DNA of 8,175 nt from an uncultured Collinsella sp. (GTDB lineage Bacteria; Actinomycetota; Coriobacteriia; Coriobacteriales; Coriobacteriaceae): the NCBI GenBank assembly GCA_902474645.1, contig CABRWN010000095.1:1-8175 (forward strand), written 5' to 3'. The notes under the pieces were generated by a model. It did not search any database. It worked only from the letters and a program-made list of their open reading frames with translations, and was not told the origin of the DNA. Below, piece after piece: positions 1 to 6,350 of this stretch. A program made the translations under genes and the position numbers. Numbering within the stretch: position 1 is the stretch's first letter; each line of letters opens with the position of its first letter.

Positions 1-917
1 GTATCGAAGGCAGCCTGCTCGCCAGCCTCGCGCACGCGCTGCTGAACCAGGTCGGCAGCCTTGTGATACATCTCCTCGATGCGGGCAGGGTGAATGCGGC
101 CGTCGGCGATGAGGTTCTCGAGGGCGACACGGGCGGTCTCACGACGGACCGGGTCGAAGCTCGAAAGAACGACGGTCTCGGGCGTGTCGTCGATAACGAG
201 GTTGACGCCGGAAACCTGCTCGAAGGTCCGGATGTTGCGACCCTCGCGACCGATGATACGGCCCTTGAGGTCATCGGAGGGAATGTGCACGGAGGTAACG
301 GTGACCTCGGCAGTGTGGTCGGCAGCGCAGCGCTGAATCGCCAGGGACAGAATCTCCTGGGCGGTCTTGTGGCACTCGGCGCGAACCTGCTGCTCGGACT
401 CGCGAATGATCGTGGCGGCCTCGTGGGTGACCTCGCCGCGAACCTTATCGAGGAGTTCCTTGTGGGCGTCCTCGCGGGTAAGGTCGGCAATACGCTCGAG
501 CTCGGAGGTCTGCTTTGCGCAGAGCTCCTCGAGCTCACGGGAGCGCTTCTCGACCTGACCGGCCTGGCTGGACAGCTGATGCTCGCGCTTGTCGGGAGCG
601 TCGTTGCGGCGATCGAGGGATTCCTCGCGCTGCATCACGCGGTTCTCGAGCGTACGAATCTCGTTCTTACGCTGCTTGTCCTCGGCCTCGGCGGCCTGCT
701 TGTTCTTGATGATTTCCTCTTTAGCCTCAAGCAGAGCCTCTTTTTTGAGGGTCTCGGCCTGACGCTTTGCATCACCGATCAGGGACTCAGCCTGTGCGTG
801 TGCCGACTGAATCTTTTCGTCGTCCTCGTGAAGACTACCCTGCTTGGCGGTGCGCATGTAGGCAATGGCGGCGATGGCACCCAAAACGATGCCAACGAGC
901 GCTGCGATGATAGGCAT
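1..917 (-). CDS. rny: Ribonuclease Y, N-terminal part (3' end outside window)
   Basis: RNase Y is a membrane-anchored endoribonuclease that starts mRNA decay in many Gram-positives. The 305 codons present begin with a hydrophobic anchor (about residues 2-20, MPIIAALVGIVLGAIAAIAY). A long, charged Glu/Lys/Arg/Gln-rich coiled coil follows (about 30-190). Next comes a KH RNA-binding domain with its GxxG-type core GRIIGREGRNIR at residues 219-230. The catalytic HD domain is expected next and lies beyond position 1; the family is usually about 520 residues, so roughly 40% is missing because of the window edge, not a mutation. The ATG at 917 is preceded by AGGAG (927-923) at 5 nt spacing. The gene has its own promoter and a leader of about 160 nt. 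It follows recA-recX, much as rny follows recA in Bacillus. The family assignment is firm from anchor, coiled coil and KH order. Confidence 0.95.
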   Translation of the reverse strand, partial: MPIIAALVGIVLGAIAAIAYMRTAKQGSLHEDDEKIQSAHAQAESLIGDAKRQAETLKKEALLEAKEEIIKNKQAAEAEDKQRKNEIRTLENRVMQREESLDRRNDAPDKREHQLSSQAGQVEKRSRELEELCAKQTSELERIADLTREDAHKELLDKVRGEVTHEAATIIRESEQQVRAECHKTAQEILSLAIQRCAADHTAEVTVTSVHIPSDDLKGRIIGREGRNIRTFEQVSGVNLVIDDTPETVVLSSFDPVRRETARVALENLIADGRIHPARIEEMYHKAADLVQQRVREAGEQAAFD

Positions 918-922
918 GCTCA

Positions 923-927
923 CTCCT
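923..927 (-). promoter_or_regulatory. Ribosome binding site of rny
   Basis: AGGAG on the minus strand lies 5 nt before the ATG at 917, inside an A-rich run. It supports that start, which is also the one that places the membrane anchor directly at the N-terminus. Confidence 0.75.
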
Positions 928-952
928 TTTTATGGATTCGTTACACAACAAA

Positions 953-978
953 GCGAACCGTCCTTACGAACGGCTCGC
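953..978 (-). terminator. Hairpin in the rny leader (terminator or attenuator-like)
   Basis: On the minus strand GCGAGCCGT and ACGGTTCGC form a 9-bp stem (one G-T wobble) around an 8-nt loop. It is followed by TTTGTTGTGT, and the rny start lies about 35 nt further on. The stem and T-rich tail resemble a weak intrinsic terminator. Because it sits downstream of the rny promoter, it could be an attenuator, an mRNA-stabilising 5' structure, or a site by which RNase Y controls its own message. The structure is read directly from the sequence; the role is inference. Confidence 0.5.
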
Positions 979-1083
979 GACATTTGAGTAATATGGGCGC
1001 AGCTTATGCGGGTCGGATACAGATAAACATATAAACAAACTCATCACAGATGAGCACATATCACAAAGCAAATGACAGTGTTT

Positions 1084-1112
1084 ATCGTACGTTGAACCAC
1101 AACAACTGTCAA
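1084..1112 (-). promoter_or_regulatory. Sigma70-type promoter of rny
   Basis: A perfect TTGACA (1112-1107) is separated by exactly 17 nt from TACGAT (1089-1084; 4 of 6 matches to TATAAT). Transcription would start near 1077, giving a 5' leader of about 160 nt before the rny ATG at 917. The -35 box overlaps the T-rich tail of the presumed recX terminator by two bases, so terminator and promoter are packed back to back. Confidence 0.7.
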
Positions 1113-1160
1113 ATAAATGGCCCCGGCACGGCGGCTAAAACGCGGTGAACGGCAGGGCCA
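1111..1160 (-). terminator. Presumed intrinsic terminator after recX
   Basis: Starting 15 nt past the recX stop, the minus strand carries TGGCCC (1160-1155) complementary to GGGCCA (1123-1118). The helix extends inward by a T-G wobble and a G-C pair; after one mismatch a few more weak pairs are possible. The loop is fairly long and the helix is followed by TTTATTT. Position and T-rich tail fit the end of the recA-recX message. The long loop keeps confidence moderate. Confidence 0.5.
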
Positions 1161-1174
1161 CATAACGCATACGC

Positions 1175-1867
1175 CTAAACCGCACATTCCTCGCGTTCGG
1201 CATCTAGACGTGCCTTAACGGCATCGGCGGCGATGTGATACGAGAAGCCCTTGCCCATCAAAAACCGAACCAGTTTTTCGAATCCGCGCGTCTCTGGAAC
1301 ACGCCGCTTGGCGAGCAGGGCTGACGCACGCGCCAAATCGTCTTCGACGGCAAAATAATCCTGGGGATAACCGGGAATGTCATCGAGCACGACATGACGG
1401 CGCTTGAGCTCGGTCTCGATTTTGCGCTGTCCCCAACCACGCCGCTTGCGTTCCTCGATAAAGTACGAGCAAAAGCGGTTCTCGTCTAAAAAGTGATACT
1501 CGGTGGCGCGCTCGACGGCGAAATCGATCGCGGGTTGGTGAAAGCCGTAGCGAGCCAGCTTGTCACGGACCTCACCCGTCGCATGGTCGCGGCGCGATAA
1601 CATCTCGGTCACCATGGTAAGTGCACATTTACGCTCGACGAGCTGCACCGCCTCACGAAAGTTACCCCAATCGCAGGGAAGATCGGGGCGGTTTTTGACA
1701 TACAGGCGCGCGACCCGCACGGGAATCCAAATGGACCGCTCAAAACCGCCCTCAAGCTCACAATCGATATGTGCGCAAGGCTTTTTGGACGCATACCCGC
1801 TCGAGAACGAGGAGGCCGCCTTCTTATCGGGAAAGACGACCGTGGCCTCGGTCACCGTATACGACAT
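1175..1867 (-). CDS. recX: Regulatory protein RecX
   Basis: RecX binds within the groove of the RecA filament and modulates (usually inhibits) strand exchange and ATPase activity. The 230-residue protein shows the family's three-helix repeats. Repeat 1 is around residues 84-125 (LSRRDHATGEVRDKLARYGF). Repeat 2 is around 126-168 (the FLDENRF segment, then ERKRRGWGQRKIETELKRR). Repeat 3 is around 175-225 (RFLMGKGFSYHIAADAV). The first 75 residues are an extension of unclear function that ends before the conserved part. The protein is longer than short RecX forms of about 150 residues but within the family's range. The ATG at 1867 lies 11 nt after the recA stop and has no clear Shine-Dalgarno sequence, suggesting translational coupling to recA and low output relative to RecA. 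It should share the SOS-controlled recA promoter. Identity is well supported by the repeats and by the adjacent recA. Confidence 0.93.
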   Translation of the reverse strand: MSYTVTEATVVFPDKKAASSFSSGYASKKPCAHIDCELEGGFERSIWIPVRVARLYVKNRPDLPCDWGNFREAVQLVERKCALTMVTEMLSRRDHATGEVRDKLARYGFHQPAIDFAVERATEYHFLDENRFCSYFIEERKRRGWGQRKIETELKRRHVVLDDIPGYPQDYFAVEDDLARASALLAKRRVPETRGFEKLVRFLMGKGFSYHIAADAVKARLDAEREECAV

Positions 1868-1878
1868 GAGCGTAACCG

Positions 1879-3027
1879 CTACTCGTCGTCATCATCGAGC
1901 ATGGCGGAACCATCGATGGCGTAAAGCTCGTCAAACTCCTCAGGCGCAGGCTGATCGGTCAGCTCCACCTCGGACGGAGCATCGTCATCAAACTCAAGCC
2001 CGCAGGCAAGGCGGACCTTATGCTCAATCTCGTCAGCGCAATCGGGGTGTTCGCGCAGGAACGCCTTGGCGGCCTCGCGACCGTTGCCGAGCTTGTCCTC
2101 GCCATAGGCAAACCAGGAGCCCATCTTCTTGCAGATGCCGCACTCGACAGCCATGTCCAGAATCGAGCCCTCCTTAGAGATGCCCGTACCATACATGATG
2201 TCGAACTCAGCAGAACGGAACGGAGCTGCCACCTTGTTCTTAACGACCTTGGCGCGCACGCGGTTACCGATAACCTCGTCCTTAAGCTTAATGCTGTCGA
2301 TACGGCGAATATCGATACGCACAGAAGAGAAGAACTTAAGGGCGCGGCCGCCCGTCGTAGTCTCGGGGTTGCCGAACATGACGCCGATCTTCTCACGCAG
2401 CTGGTTAATGAAGATGCACGTCGTGTTGGACTTGGACAGCGAGCCGGCGAGCTTGCGAAGCGCCTGGCTCATCAGGCGAGCCTGAAGACCGACCGTAGTA
2501 TCGCCGATTTCTCCCTCGATCTCGGCACGCGGGGTCAGCGCAGCGACGGAGTCGACGACGATGGCATCGATGGCGCCGGAACGCACGAGCATGTCAACAA
2601 TCTCGAGCGCCTGCTCACCCGTATCGGGCTGGGAAATGAGCACCTCGTCGATATCCACGCCGATGCGCGCGGCATACGTGGGGTCGAGCGCGTGCTCGGC
2701 ATCGATAAATGCCACAACGCCACCCATTGCCTGGGCCTCGGCCAAGATCTCGAGCGAAAGCGTCGTCTTACCGGAAGACTCGGGACCGTAGATCTCGACG
2801 ATTCGGCCGCGCGGCACACCGCCGATACCCAGAGCGGCATCGAGTGCCAAAGCGCCCGTAGGGATGGCCTCGACCTCGAGCTCGGGGCCACCGTCGCCGT
2901 ACCTCATGATGGAACCCTGGCCGAATTTCTTCTCGATCTCGGCCTTGGTGGTGGCGATCATCTCATCGCGCTCTTTACCCGTCGTGCGAGCATGAACGGT
3001 ACGTACGGGACCTGAATTCTTGGCCAT
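1879..3027 (-). CDS. recA: Recombinase RecA
   Basis: RecA forms ATP-dependent filaments on single-stranded DNA, catalyses homologous strand exchange and triggers LexA self-cleavage. From the chosen ATG the protein has 382 residues. Visible are Walker A GPESSGKT (81-88), catalytic Glu111 in DAEHALDP, Walker B VVDS with Asp159, MSQALRKL (186-193), the Gln209 switch in INQLREK, and the loop-2 NPETTTGGRALKF segment (220-232). These equal E. coli K72, E96, D144 and Q194 with an offset of 15. The C-terminus is a strongly acidic tail ending in DDDDE. A TTG at 3048 in the same frame would add seven residues, but the Shine-Dalgarno AGGAGG lies inside that extension and 7 nt before the ATG at 3027, so the ATG is preferred. 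No intein is present. Transcription is likely from the SOS-box promoter just upstream, and recX follows after 11 nt. Confidence 0.98.
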   Translation of the reverse strand: MAKNSGPVRTVHARTTGKERDEMIATTKAEIEKKFGQGSIMRYGDGGPELEVEAIPTGALALDAALGIGGVPRGRIVEIYGPESSGKTTLSLEILAEAQAMGGVVAFIDAEHALDPTYAARIGVDIDEVLISQPDTGEQALEIVDMLVRSGAIDAIVVDSVAALTPRAEIEGEIGDTTVGLQARLMSQALRKLAGSLSKSNTTCIFINQLREKIGVMFGNPETTTGGRALKFFSSVRIDIRRIDSIKLKDEVIGNRVRAKVVKNKVAAPFRSAEFDIMYGTGISKEGSILDMAVECGICKKMGSWFAYGEDKLGNGREAAKAFLREHPDCADEIEHKVRLACGLEFDDDAPSEVELTDQPAPEEFDELYAIDGSAMLDDDDE

Positions 3028-3034
3028 GAATAGC

Positions 3035-3040
3035 CCTCCT
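3035..3040 (-). promoter_or_regulatory. Ribosome binding site that fixes the recA start
   Basis: AGGAGG on the minus strand is 7 nt upstream of the ATG at 3027. It lies inside the longer reading frame that begins with TTG at 3048, so it argues against that longer start. The predicted transcript would begin near 3051, leaving a leader of only about 24 nt. Confidence 0.85.
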
Positions 3041-3057
3041 CTTAACAACCTGCATCG

Positions 3058-3086
3058 ATAATAAACGAACGGCTGTTCGTGGTCAA
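3058..3086 (-). promoter_or_regulatory. Promoter of recA-recX
   Basis: TTGACC (3086-3081; 5 of 6 to consensus) is followed after exactly 17 nt by TATTAT (3063-3058; 5 of 6). The predicted start is near A3051, about 24 nt before the recA ATG. The spacer is almost completely filled by the SOS box, so a bound LexA dimer would block RNA polymerase directly. Confidence 0.82.
3065..3080. promoter_or_regulatory. LexA operator (SOS box) of recA
   Basis: ACGAACGGCTGTTCGT contains the inverted repeat CGAAC-N4-GTTCG, with a further matching A/T pair outside. This is the Gram-positive (Bacillus and actinobacterial) LexA box, not the CTGT-N8-ACAG form of E. coli. It sits between the -35 and -10 boxes, the expected position for a damage-inducible recA. 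Confidence 0.88.
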
Positions 3087-3118
3087 CCGTTCAGATAAAT
3101 CATATGCAGCCGACCTTT

Positions 3119-3157
3119 CCAAAACCCAACCAAACGCCGACCAAACACTGACCAAAT
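3119..3157. repeat. Four CCAAA elements at an exact 11-bp period
   Basis: CCAAAA or CCAAAC/CCAAAT occurs at 3119, 3130, 3141 and 3152, each start exactly 11 bp from the next; a degraded CC lies near 3164. The series is 33-70 bp upstream of the recA -35 box. On the coding strand it reads as spaced TTTGG units. The helical spacing could serve a regulator binding one face of the DNA, or gently curve the upstream region through phased short A-tracts. No function is known to me for this element. Confidence 0.6.
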
Positions 3158-3200
3158 GCTTGACCGCAGGCGAACCAAGAAAATCATGACGAGGAAAAAT

Positions 3201-3228
3201 ACGACAACTGCCTGCACAAAGATATAAT
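3201..3228 (+). promoter_or_regulatory. Possible plus-strand promoter, orphan
   Basis: A perfect TATAAT (3223-3228) lies 16 nt after ACGACA (3201-3206; 4 of 6 to TTGACA). It points away from recA, toward the pncC terminator hairpin and the antisense strand of pncC. No plus-strand gene follows, so this may be chance or may drive a short or antisense RNA. Confidence 0.25.
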
Positions 3229-3253
3229 TCGCCGGAGGTCCCTATCTCCACAA

Positions 3254-3277
3254 TTAAGGGGCCCGGAGGCCCCTTAA
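3254..3277 (-). terminator. Terminator hairpin after pncC
   Basis: TTAAGGGGCC and GGCCCCTTAA form a perfect 10-bp inverted repeat around a 4-base loop, eight bases past the pncC stop. On the minus strand it runs into TTAATTGTGG, a modest T-rich tail; on the plus strand the exit is AAAAC. It is best read as the end of the ftsK-to-pncC transcript, upstream of the recA control region. Confidence 0.72.
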
Positions 3278-3284
3278 AACACGT

Positions 3285-3821
3285 CTATTCCATAGAATTG
3301 AGTACAAGGGCAATGCGACCCAATGCCTCCGTGACCGCATGGGCACGAACACACGAACGGTCGCCCTCATAGTGGCAGCGCACAGAGTCCACGACCGGCA
3401 CTCCCCCATCGGCGGAACGATGCGCCCAGCCAATATAGAAAGTGCCCGCAGGATCGTCCTCAGTACCACCGCCGGGGCCGGCATAACCCGTTGCGCTCAC
3501 TGCAATATCGCTCTGGTACAGCTCCAGCGAACCCACCGCCATCTCGCGCGCGGTCTGATGCGACACCGCGGTATAGCGGTCGAGCGTCTCCTGCTCAACA
3601 CCCAGCACGCGATGCTTAATCTCGTCGCAGTACGTCACCGCACCACCGCGCAGCACCGCCGAGGCGCCCGGGATATCGGCAATCGTCGAGGCGATCATAC
3701 CCGCCGTCAGCGACTCAGCCGTCGAAACCGTCATGCCCCGAGCGCTCGCGCGCTCGACGATATCGCGCGCCAGCTCCTCGTTATGTGCGGAAATCTGCTC
3801 AAAAGAGTCCGTCATACTCAC
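3285..3821 (-). CDS. pncC: CinA C-terminal domain protein, PncC-type nicotinamide-nucleotide amidohydrolase
   Basis: PncC enzymes deamidate nicotinamide mononucleotide to nicotinic acid mononucleotide, recycling the pyridine nucleotide released by DNA ligase and other NAD consumers. The 178-residue protein has the family signature STAESLTAG (33-41) with the presumed active Ser37. It also has RGGAVTYCDEIK (58-69) with Lys69, the Gly-rich SATGYAGPGGGTEDDPAGT (109-127), and the later GDR (153-155). It lacks the N-terminal molybdopterin-binding-like (MoCF) domain of full-length CinA, so it is the short, single-domain form. The GTG at 3821 is 6 nt past the pgsA stop; an in-frame ATG at 3815 is an equally possible start. 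Its place before recA matches cinA in Bacillus and pneumococcus, but without the N-terminal domain a competence role should not be assumed. Catalytic function is inferred from family membership. Confidence 0.9.
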   Translation of the reverse strand: MSMTDSFEQISAHNEELARDIVERASARGMTVSTAESLTAGMIASTIADIPGASAVLRGGAVTYCDEIKHRVLGVEQETLDRYTAVSHQTAREMAVGSLELYQSDIAVSATGYAGPGGGTEDDPAGTFYIGWAHRSADGGVPVVDSVRCHYEGDRSCVRAHAVTEALGRIALVLNSME

Positions 3822-3827
3822 CAGGAC

Positions 3828-4466
3828 CTAGACCGAAAAGACGATCTTGCGGCAGTTCCAGAAGTACTGGGCGCCCGAGATAACGGTCAAGACAACGGCA
3901 ACGGCGTACAGGAAGCGCGACACCGAGTAGATGCCGAGCGTCAGCGCCACCGGGCCAAGGTGCAAGCCGGCCATCGCAAAAACGCACAGGTAACCGCAGA
4001 TGGAGACCATCGTGGTTGCCGTCTTGTACTTGCCGAGCTTATCGGCCGCAACGACCACACCGGCGGCACTCGCAACCATGCGAAGGGCGCTCACCAGAAG
4101 CTCACGGAACAGGATGATGAACACCGACCACACGGTTACGGCGCCAAAGTCCAAGAACAGCAGCAGGGCCGAGAACACGAGCAGCTTATCGGCGATGGGG
4201 TCCAAGAATTTACCGAAGTCGGTGATCTCGTTGCGTGAACGCGCCAGATAACCGTCGACCTTATCGGTGCACGACAGGATCACATACAGAATGAAGGCAG
4301 CGGCGGCGAGCGGACCGTCGAAGATGCTCCAATCCGTACCGGCAACGCTCGTATGAGACAGCGCCGACACGATCATGAACACCGGGATAAAAACGATGCG
4401 CACACACGTCACGATGTTGGCGGGCGTCCAAACACTCGTCAGTTCCTTATTGCTCTCGTTTGACAC
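3828..4466 (-). CDS. pgsA: CDP-diacylglycerol-glycerol-3-phosphate 3-phosphatidyltransferase
   Basis: PgsA makes phosphatidylglycerol phosphate from CDP-diacylglycerol and glycerol 3-phosphate, the committed step to phosphatidylglycerol and cardiolipin, in the cytoplasmic membrane. The 212-residue protein has the CDP-alcohol phosphatidyltransferase signature D-x2-D-G-x2-A-R-x8-G-x3-D-x3-D, complete at Asp68, Asp71, Gly72, Ala75, Arg76, Gly85, Asp89 and Asp93. Hydrophobic segments near residues 17-37, 52-68, 95-118, 124-141, 152-174 and 180-200 fit the six-helix fold. The N-terminal WTPANIVTCVRI resembles the TxPNxxTxxR start of PgsA. The GTG at 4466 lies 9 nt after the rimO stop; the GGAG overlapping that stop is a suitable ribosome site. 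Another CDP-alcohol substrate such as inositol phosphate or serine cannot be fully excluded, but the motif context and rimO/cinA neighbours favour PgsA. Confidence 0.92.
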   Translation of the reverse strand: MSNESNKELTSVWTPANIVTCVRIVFIPVFMIVSALSHTSVAGTDWSIFDGPLAAAAFILYVILSCTDKVDGYLARSRNEITDFGKFLDPIADKLLVFSALLLFLDFGAVTVWSVFIILFRELLVSALRMVASAAGVVVAADKLGKYKTATTMVSICGYLCVFAMAGLHLGPVALTLGIYSVSRFLYAVAVVLTVISGAQYFWNCRKIVFSV

Positions 4467-4475
4467 GACGCTCTC

Positions 4476-5825
4476 CTACTCCACAACATGACCGATAAGC
4501 TCATAGCAGAAGCTATCGGTAAACTCGACGGTCAGAATATCGCCCACGGACGCCTCGCTGGCGTCCAAGTGCACCGCGCCATCGGAATCGGGCGCCTGGA
4601 ACCAGGCATGGCCGATCAGCTCGGCGCCGTCCTCGGTTTCTTCGATACCGTCAACGATCACCTGGGCGCGCTCGCCCACATGTGCGGCGGTAGCGGCAAA
4701 ACCGAGCGACTCGGCCAGGTCCATGGCCTCCTGGGCGCGCTCGAGCTTAACCTCTTCGTCGACCTGGCCCTCCATCTTAGCGGCCAGGCTGCCCTCCTCC
4801 TGCGAGTAGGCAAAGACGCTCGTGTAGTCAAAGCCGACGGTGTCCATAAAGTCGATAAGGTCGCGGAACTCGTCGTCGGTCTCGGTCGGGAAGCCGACCA
4901 TGGCCGTGGAACGGATCACGATGCCGGGAATACGCTCACGCAGATCGCGGAACAGATCCTCGAGCTCTTGGCGCGAACCGGAGCGACGCATGGCCTTAAG
5001 GATGCGAGCATCGCAGTGCTGCACGGGGATATCGATATAGGGCAGCACCTCGGGCGTATCACGAATGGTCTCAATGAGCTCGTCAGTCATGCCCTCAGGC
5101 TGCAGGTAGAGCACACGGACCCAGACGTTTTGCGGGCGCACGGCCTCGGCGACGGCACGCAGCAGCTGCGCCAAATTGCGCGGCGAGCCCTCGGCGACGT
5201 CCTCGTCAGCAAAGTCGGTGCCCCAAATACCCGTGTCCTGGCCGATCAGCACGATCTCGCGCACACCGCCGGCAACCAGGTCGCGAACCTCGGAGATAAT
5301 GCTCTCGGCATTGCGCGAATGATAGCGACCGCGAATATAGGGGATCATGCAGAAGCTGCAGAAGCGGTTGCAGCCATCGGAAATCTTGACGTAAGCAACG
5401 GCGCCCTCGACGGTACGCTTGACCTGCGGGATATAGGCTGCGATCTCACGCTCGACACCCAACACGCCATCGATGACCGCCACGATGCCGTCCTCCTCGT
5501 CGGCCTTCACAAAGGCAGCGACCTCGGGCAGCTCGTCAGGCAGGTCATCGCCATAGCGCGACGGCACGCAGCCGCACATGACGATGGGGCAAGAACGAAC
5601 GCCGTCCTGAACCTCGTTGGCGAGCTCGAGCGTGGTCTCGATGCTCTCGGACGTTGCGGAGGCGAGAAACGAGCATGTATTGACGATGGCGATATCGGCA
5701 TCCTGCGGATCGAATGCCTCCTCGTAGCCTGCGGCGCTCAAAAGAGAACGCATGCGGTCGGTGTCAACCTCGTTCTTAGCGCACCCGAGGGTGATGTAGA
5801 GCACGGAGCCCAACGGTGTATCCAT
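4476..5825 (-). CDS. rimO: Ribosomal protein uS12 methylthiotransferase RimO
   Basis: RimO is a radical SAM enzyme that adds a methylthio group to a conserved aspartate of ribosomal protein S12. The 449-residue protein has the family's three regions. The N-terminal UPF0004 domain begins with YITLGCAKNEVDTD and has cluster cysteines Cys15, Cys51 (VNTCSF) and Cys86 (MCGCVPSRYG). The radical SAM domain has CNRFCSFC at Cys152, Cys156 and Cys159, followed by IPYIRGRYHSR. A C-terminal TRAM domain spans about residues 382-449. GCAKNxVD near the N-terminus and the S12-type IPYIRGRxxSR favour RimO over MiaB. The ATG at 5825 has its nearest Shine-Dalgarno-like AAAGGA 12 nt upstream, a long spacing; no better in-frame start was found. 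It lies 27 bases after yajQ and 9 bases before pgsA, clearly within the same operon. Confidence 0.95.
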   Translation of the reverse strand: MDTPLGSVLYITLGCAKNEVDTDRMRSLLSAAGYEEAFDPQDADIAIVNTCSFLASATSESIETTLELANEVQDGVRSCPIVMCGCVPSRYGDDLPDELPEVAAFVKADEEDGIVAVIDGVLGVEREIAAYIPQVKRTVEGAVAYVKISDGCNRFCSFCMIPYIRGRYHSRNAESIISEVRDLVAGGVREIVLIGQDTGIWGTDFADEDVAEGSPRNLAQLLRAVAEAVRPQNVWVRVLYLQPEGMTDELIETIRDTPEVLPYIDIPVQHCDARILKAMRRSGSRQELEDLFRDLRERIPGIVIRSTAMVGFPTETDDEFRDLIDFMDTVGFDYTSVFAYSQEEGSLAAKMEGQVDEEVKLERAQEAMDLAESLGFAATAAHVGERAQVIVDGIEETEDGAELIGHAWFQAPDSDGAVHLDASEASVGDILTVEFTDSFCYELIGHVVE

Positions 5826-5852
5826 GTTGGAGAGCGGTCCTTTCGAATGATA

Positions 5853-6350
5853 TTAGCGGTAGTTGGTGAACTGCAGCGGCTGGCCGTAGTCCTGGTCGCG
5901 CAGGAACTGGATCACAGTCTGCAACGCGTCCTTCGAAGCAGAGGAAACACGCAGCTTATCGGCCTCGATGGTCACCTTGACCTTGAGCTTTTGGTCCTTG
6001 ATGTCCTTGTTGATCTTCTTGGCGGTCGCCTGGTCGATACCCTCGACGATATAGCCGAGCACGCGCACGGTGCCGCCCGATGCCGCCTGCGGAGCATCCC
6101 ACGAGACAGCCTTGAGGTCGATGCCGCGCTTGATGAGCTTGGAGCTCAGCACGTCGATAATCTGCTTGGAGACAAAGTCGGCCGGGGCGTTGATCGTAAA
6201 GAGCTTGTCGCCCTTCGAAAGCTCGATCGTGGCGCCGGAATCCTTAAGGTCATAGCGCTGGGAAATCTCGCGCGTGGTCTGCTGGAAGGCGTTGTCGACC
6301 TCTTGCATGTTGACCTCGGACACGACGTCGAAGCTGGAATCTTTAGCCAT
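5853..6350 (-). CDS. yajQ: YajQ family (UPF0234) nucleotide-binding protein
   Basis: YajQ proteins are small cytoplasmic proteins with two ferredoxin-like (RNP-like) folds. In Xanthomonas and Pseudomonas a member binds cyclic di-GMP and acts with a transcription factor; in most Gram-positives the role is unknown. This 165-residue protein has family length and hallmarks: MAKDSSFDVVSEV at the start, ALQ/NAFQQTTREISQRYDLKDS-like sequence near 18-38, KLxKRGIDLKA near 71-81, the KKINKDIKDQKLKVKVTIE segment (about 111-129), and the terminal LQFTNYR. The ATG at 6350 has AAAGGA 6 nt upstream. It sits between the RodZ-like gene and rimO with gaps of 26 and 27 bases, so it is co-transcribed with them. 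No cyclic di-GMP enzyme is in the window, so that ligand is only a family-based possibility here. Confidence 0.93.
   Translation of the reverse strand: MAKDSSFDVVSEVNMQEVDNAFQQTTREISQRYDLKDSGATIELSKGDKLFTINAPADFVSKQIIDVLSSKLIKRGIDLKAVSWDAPQAASGGTVRVLGYIVEGIDQATAKKINKDIKDQKLKVKVTIEADKLRVSSASKDALQTVIQFLRDQDYGQPLQFTNYR

Noticed and set aside
63..1034. 323-codon open frame on the plus strand opposite rny
   Set aside because: It mirrors the rny coding region and runs into the leader. The minus strand carries the anchor, coiled coil and KH core of RNase Y.
918..1174. Small RNA gene or riboswitch in the recX-rny gap
   Set aside because: No known riboswitch pattern was recognised. The hairpins, promoter and terminator are reported separately without assigning a ligand-binding class.
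2020..3015. 331-codon open frame on the plus strand opposite recA
   Set aside because: Antisense of a fully conserved recA; no recognisable motif or ribosome site.
3028..3048. Longer RecA start at TTG 3048
   Set aside because: The Shine-Dalgarno AGGAGG would be inside the coding sequence and the predicted transcript start near 3051 would leave no ribosome site. The ATG at 3027 is well spaced.
3042..3251. Possible 69-residue minus-strand protein between pncC and recA
   Set aside because: It covers the recA promoter, SOS box and phased repeats, has no recognisable family features, and its end overlaps the recA leader. The regulatory reading explains the region better.
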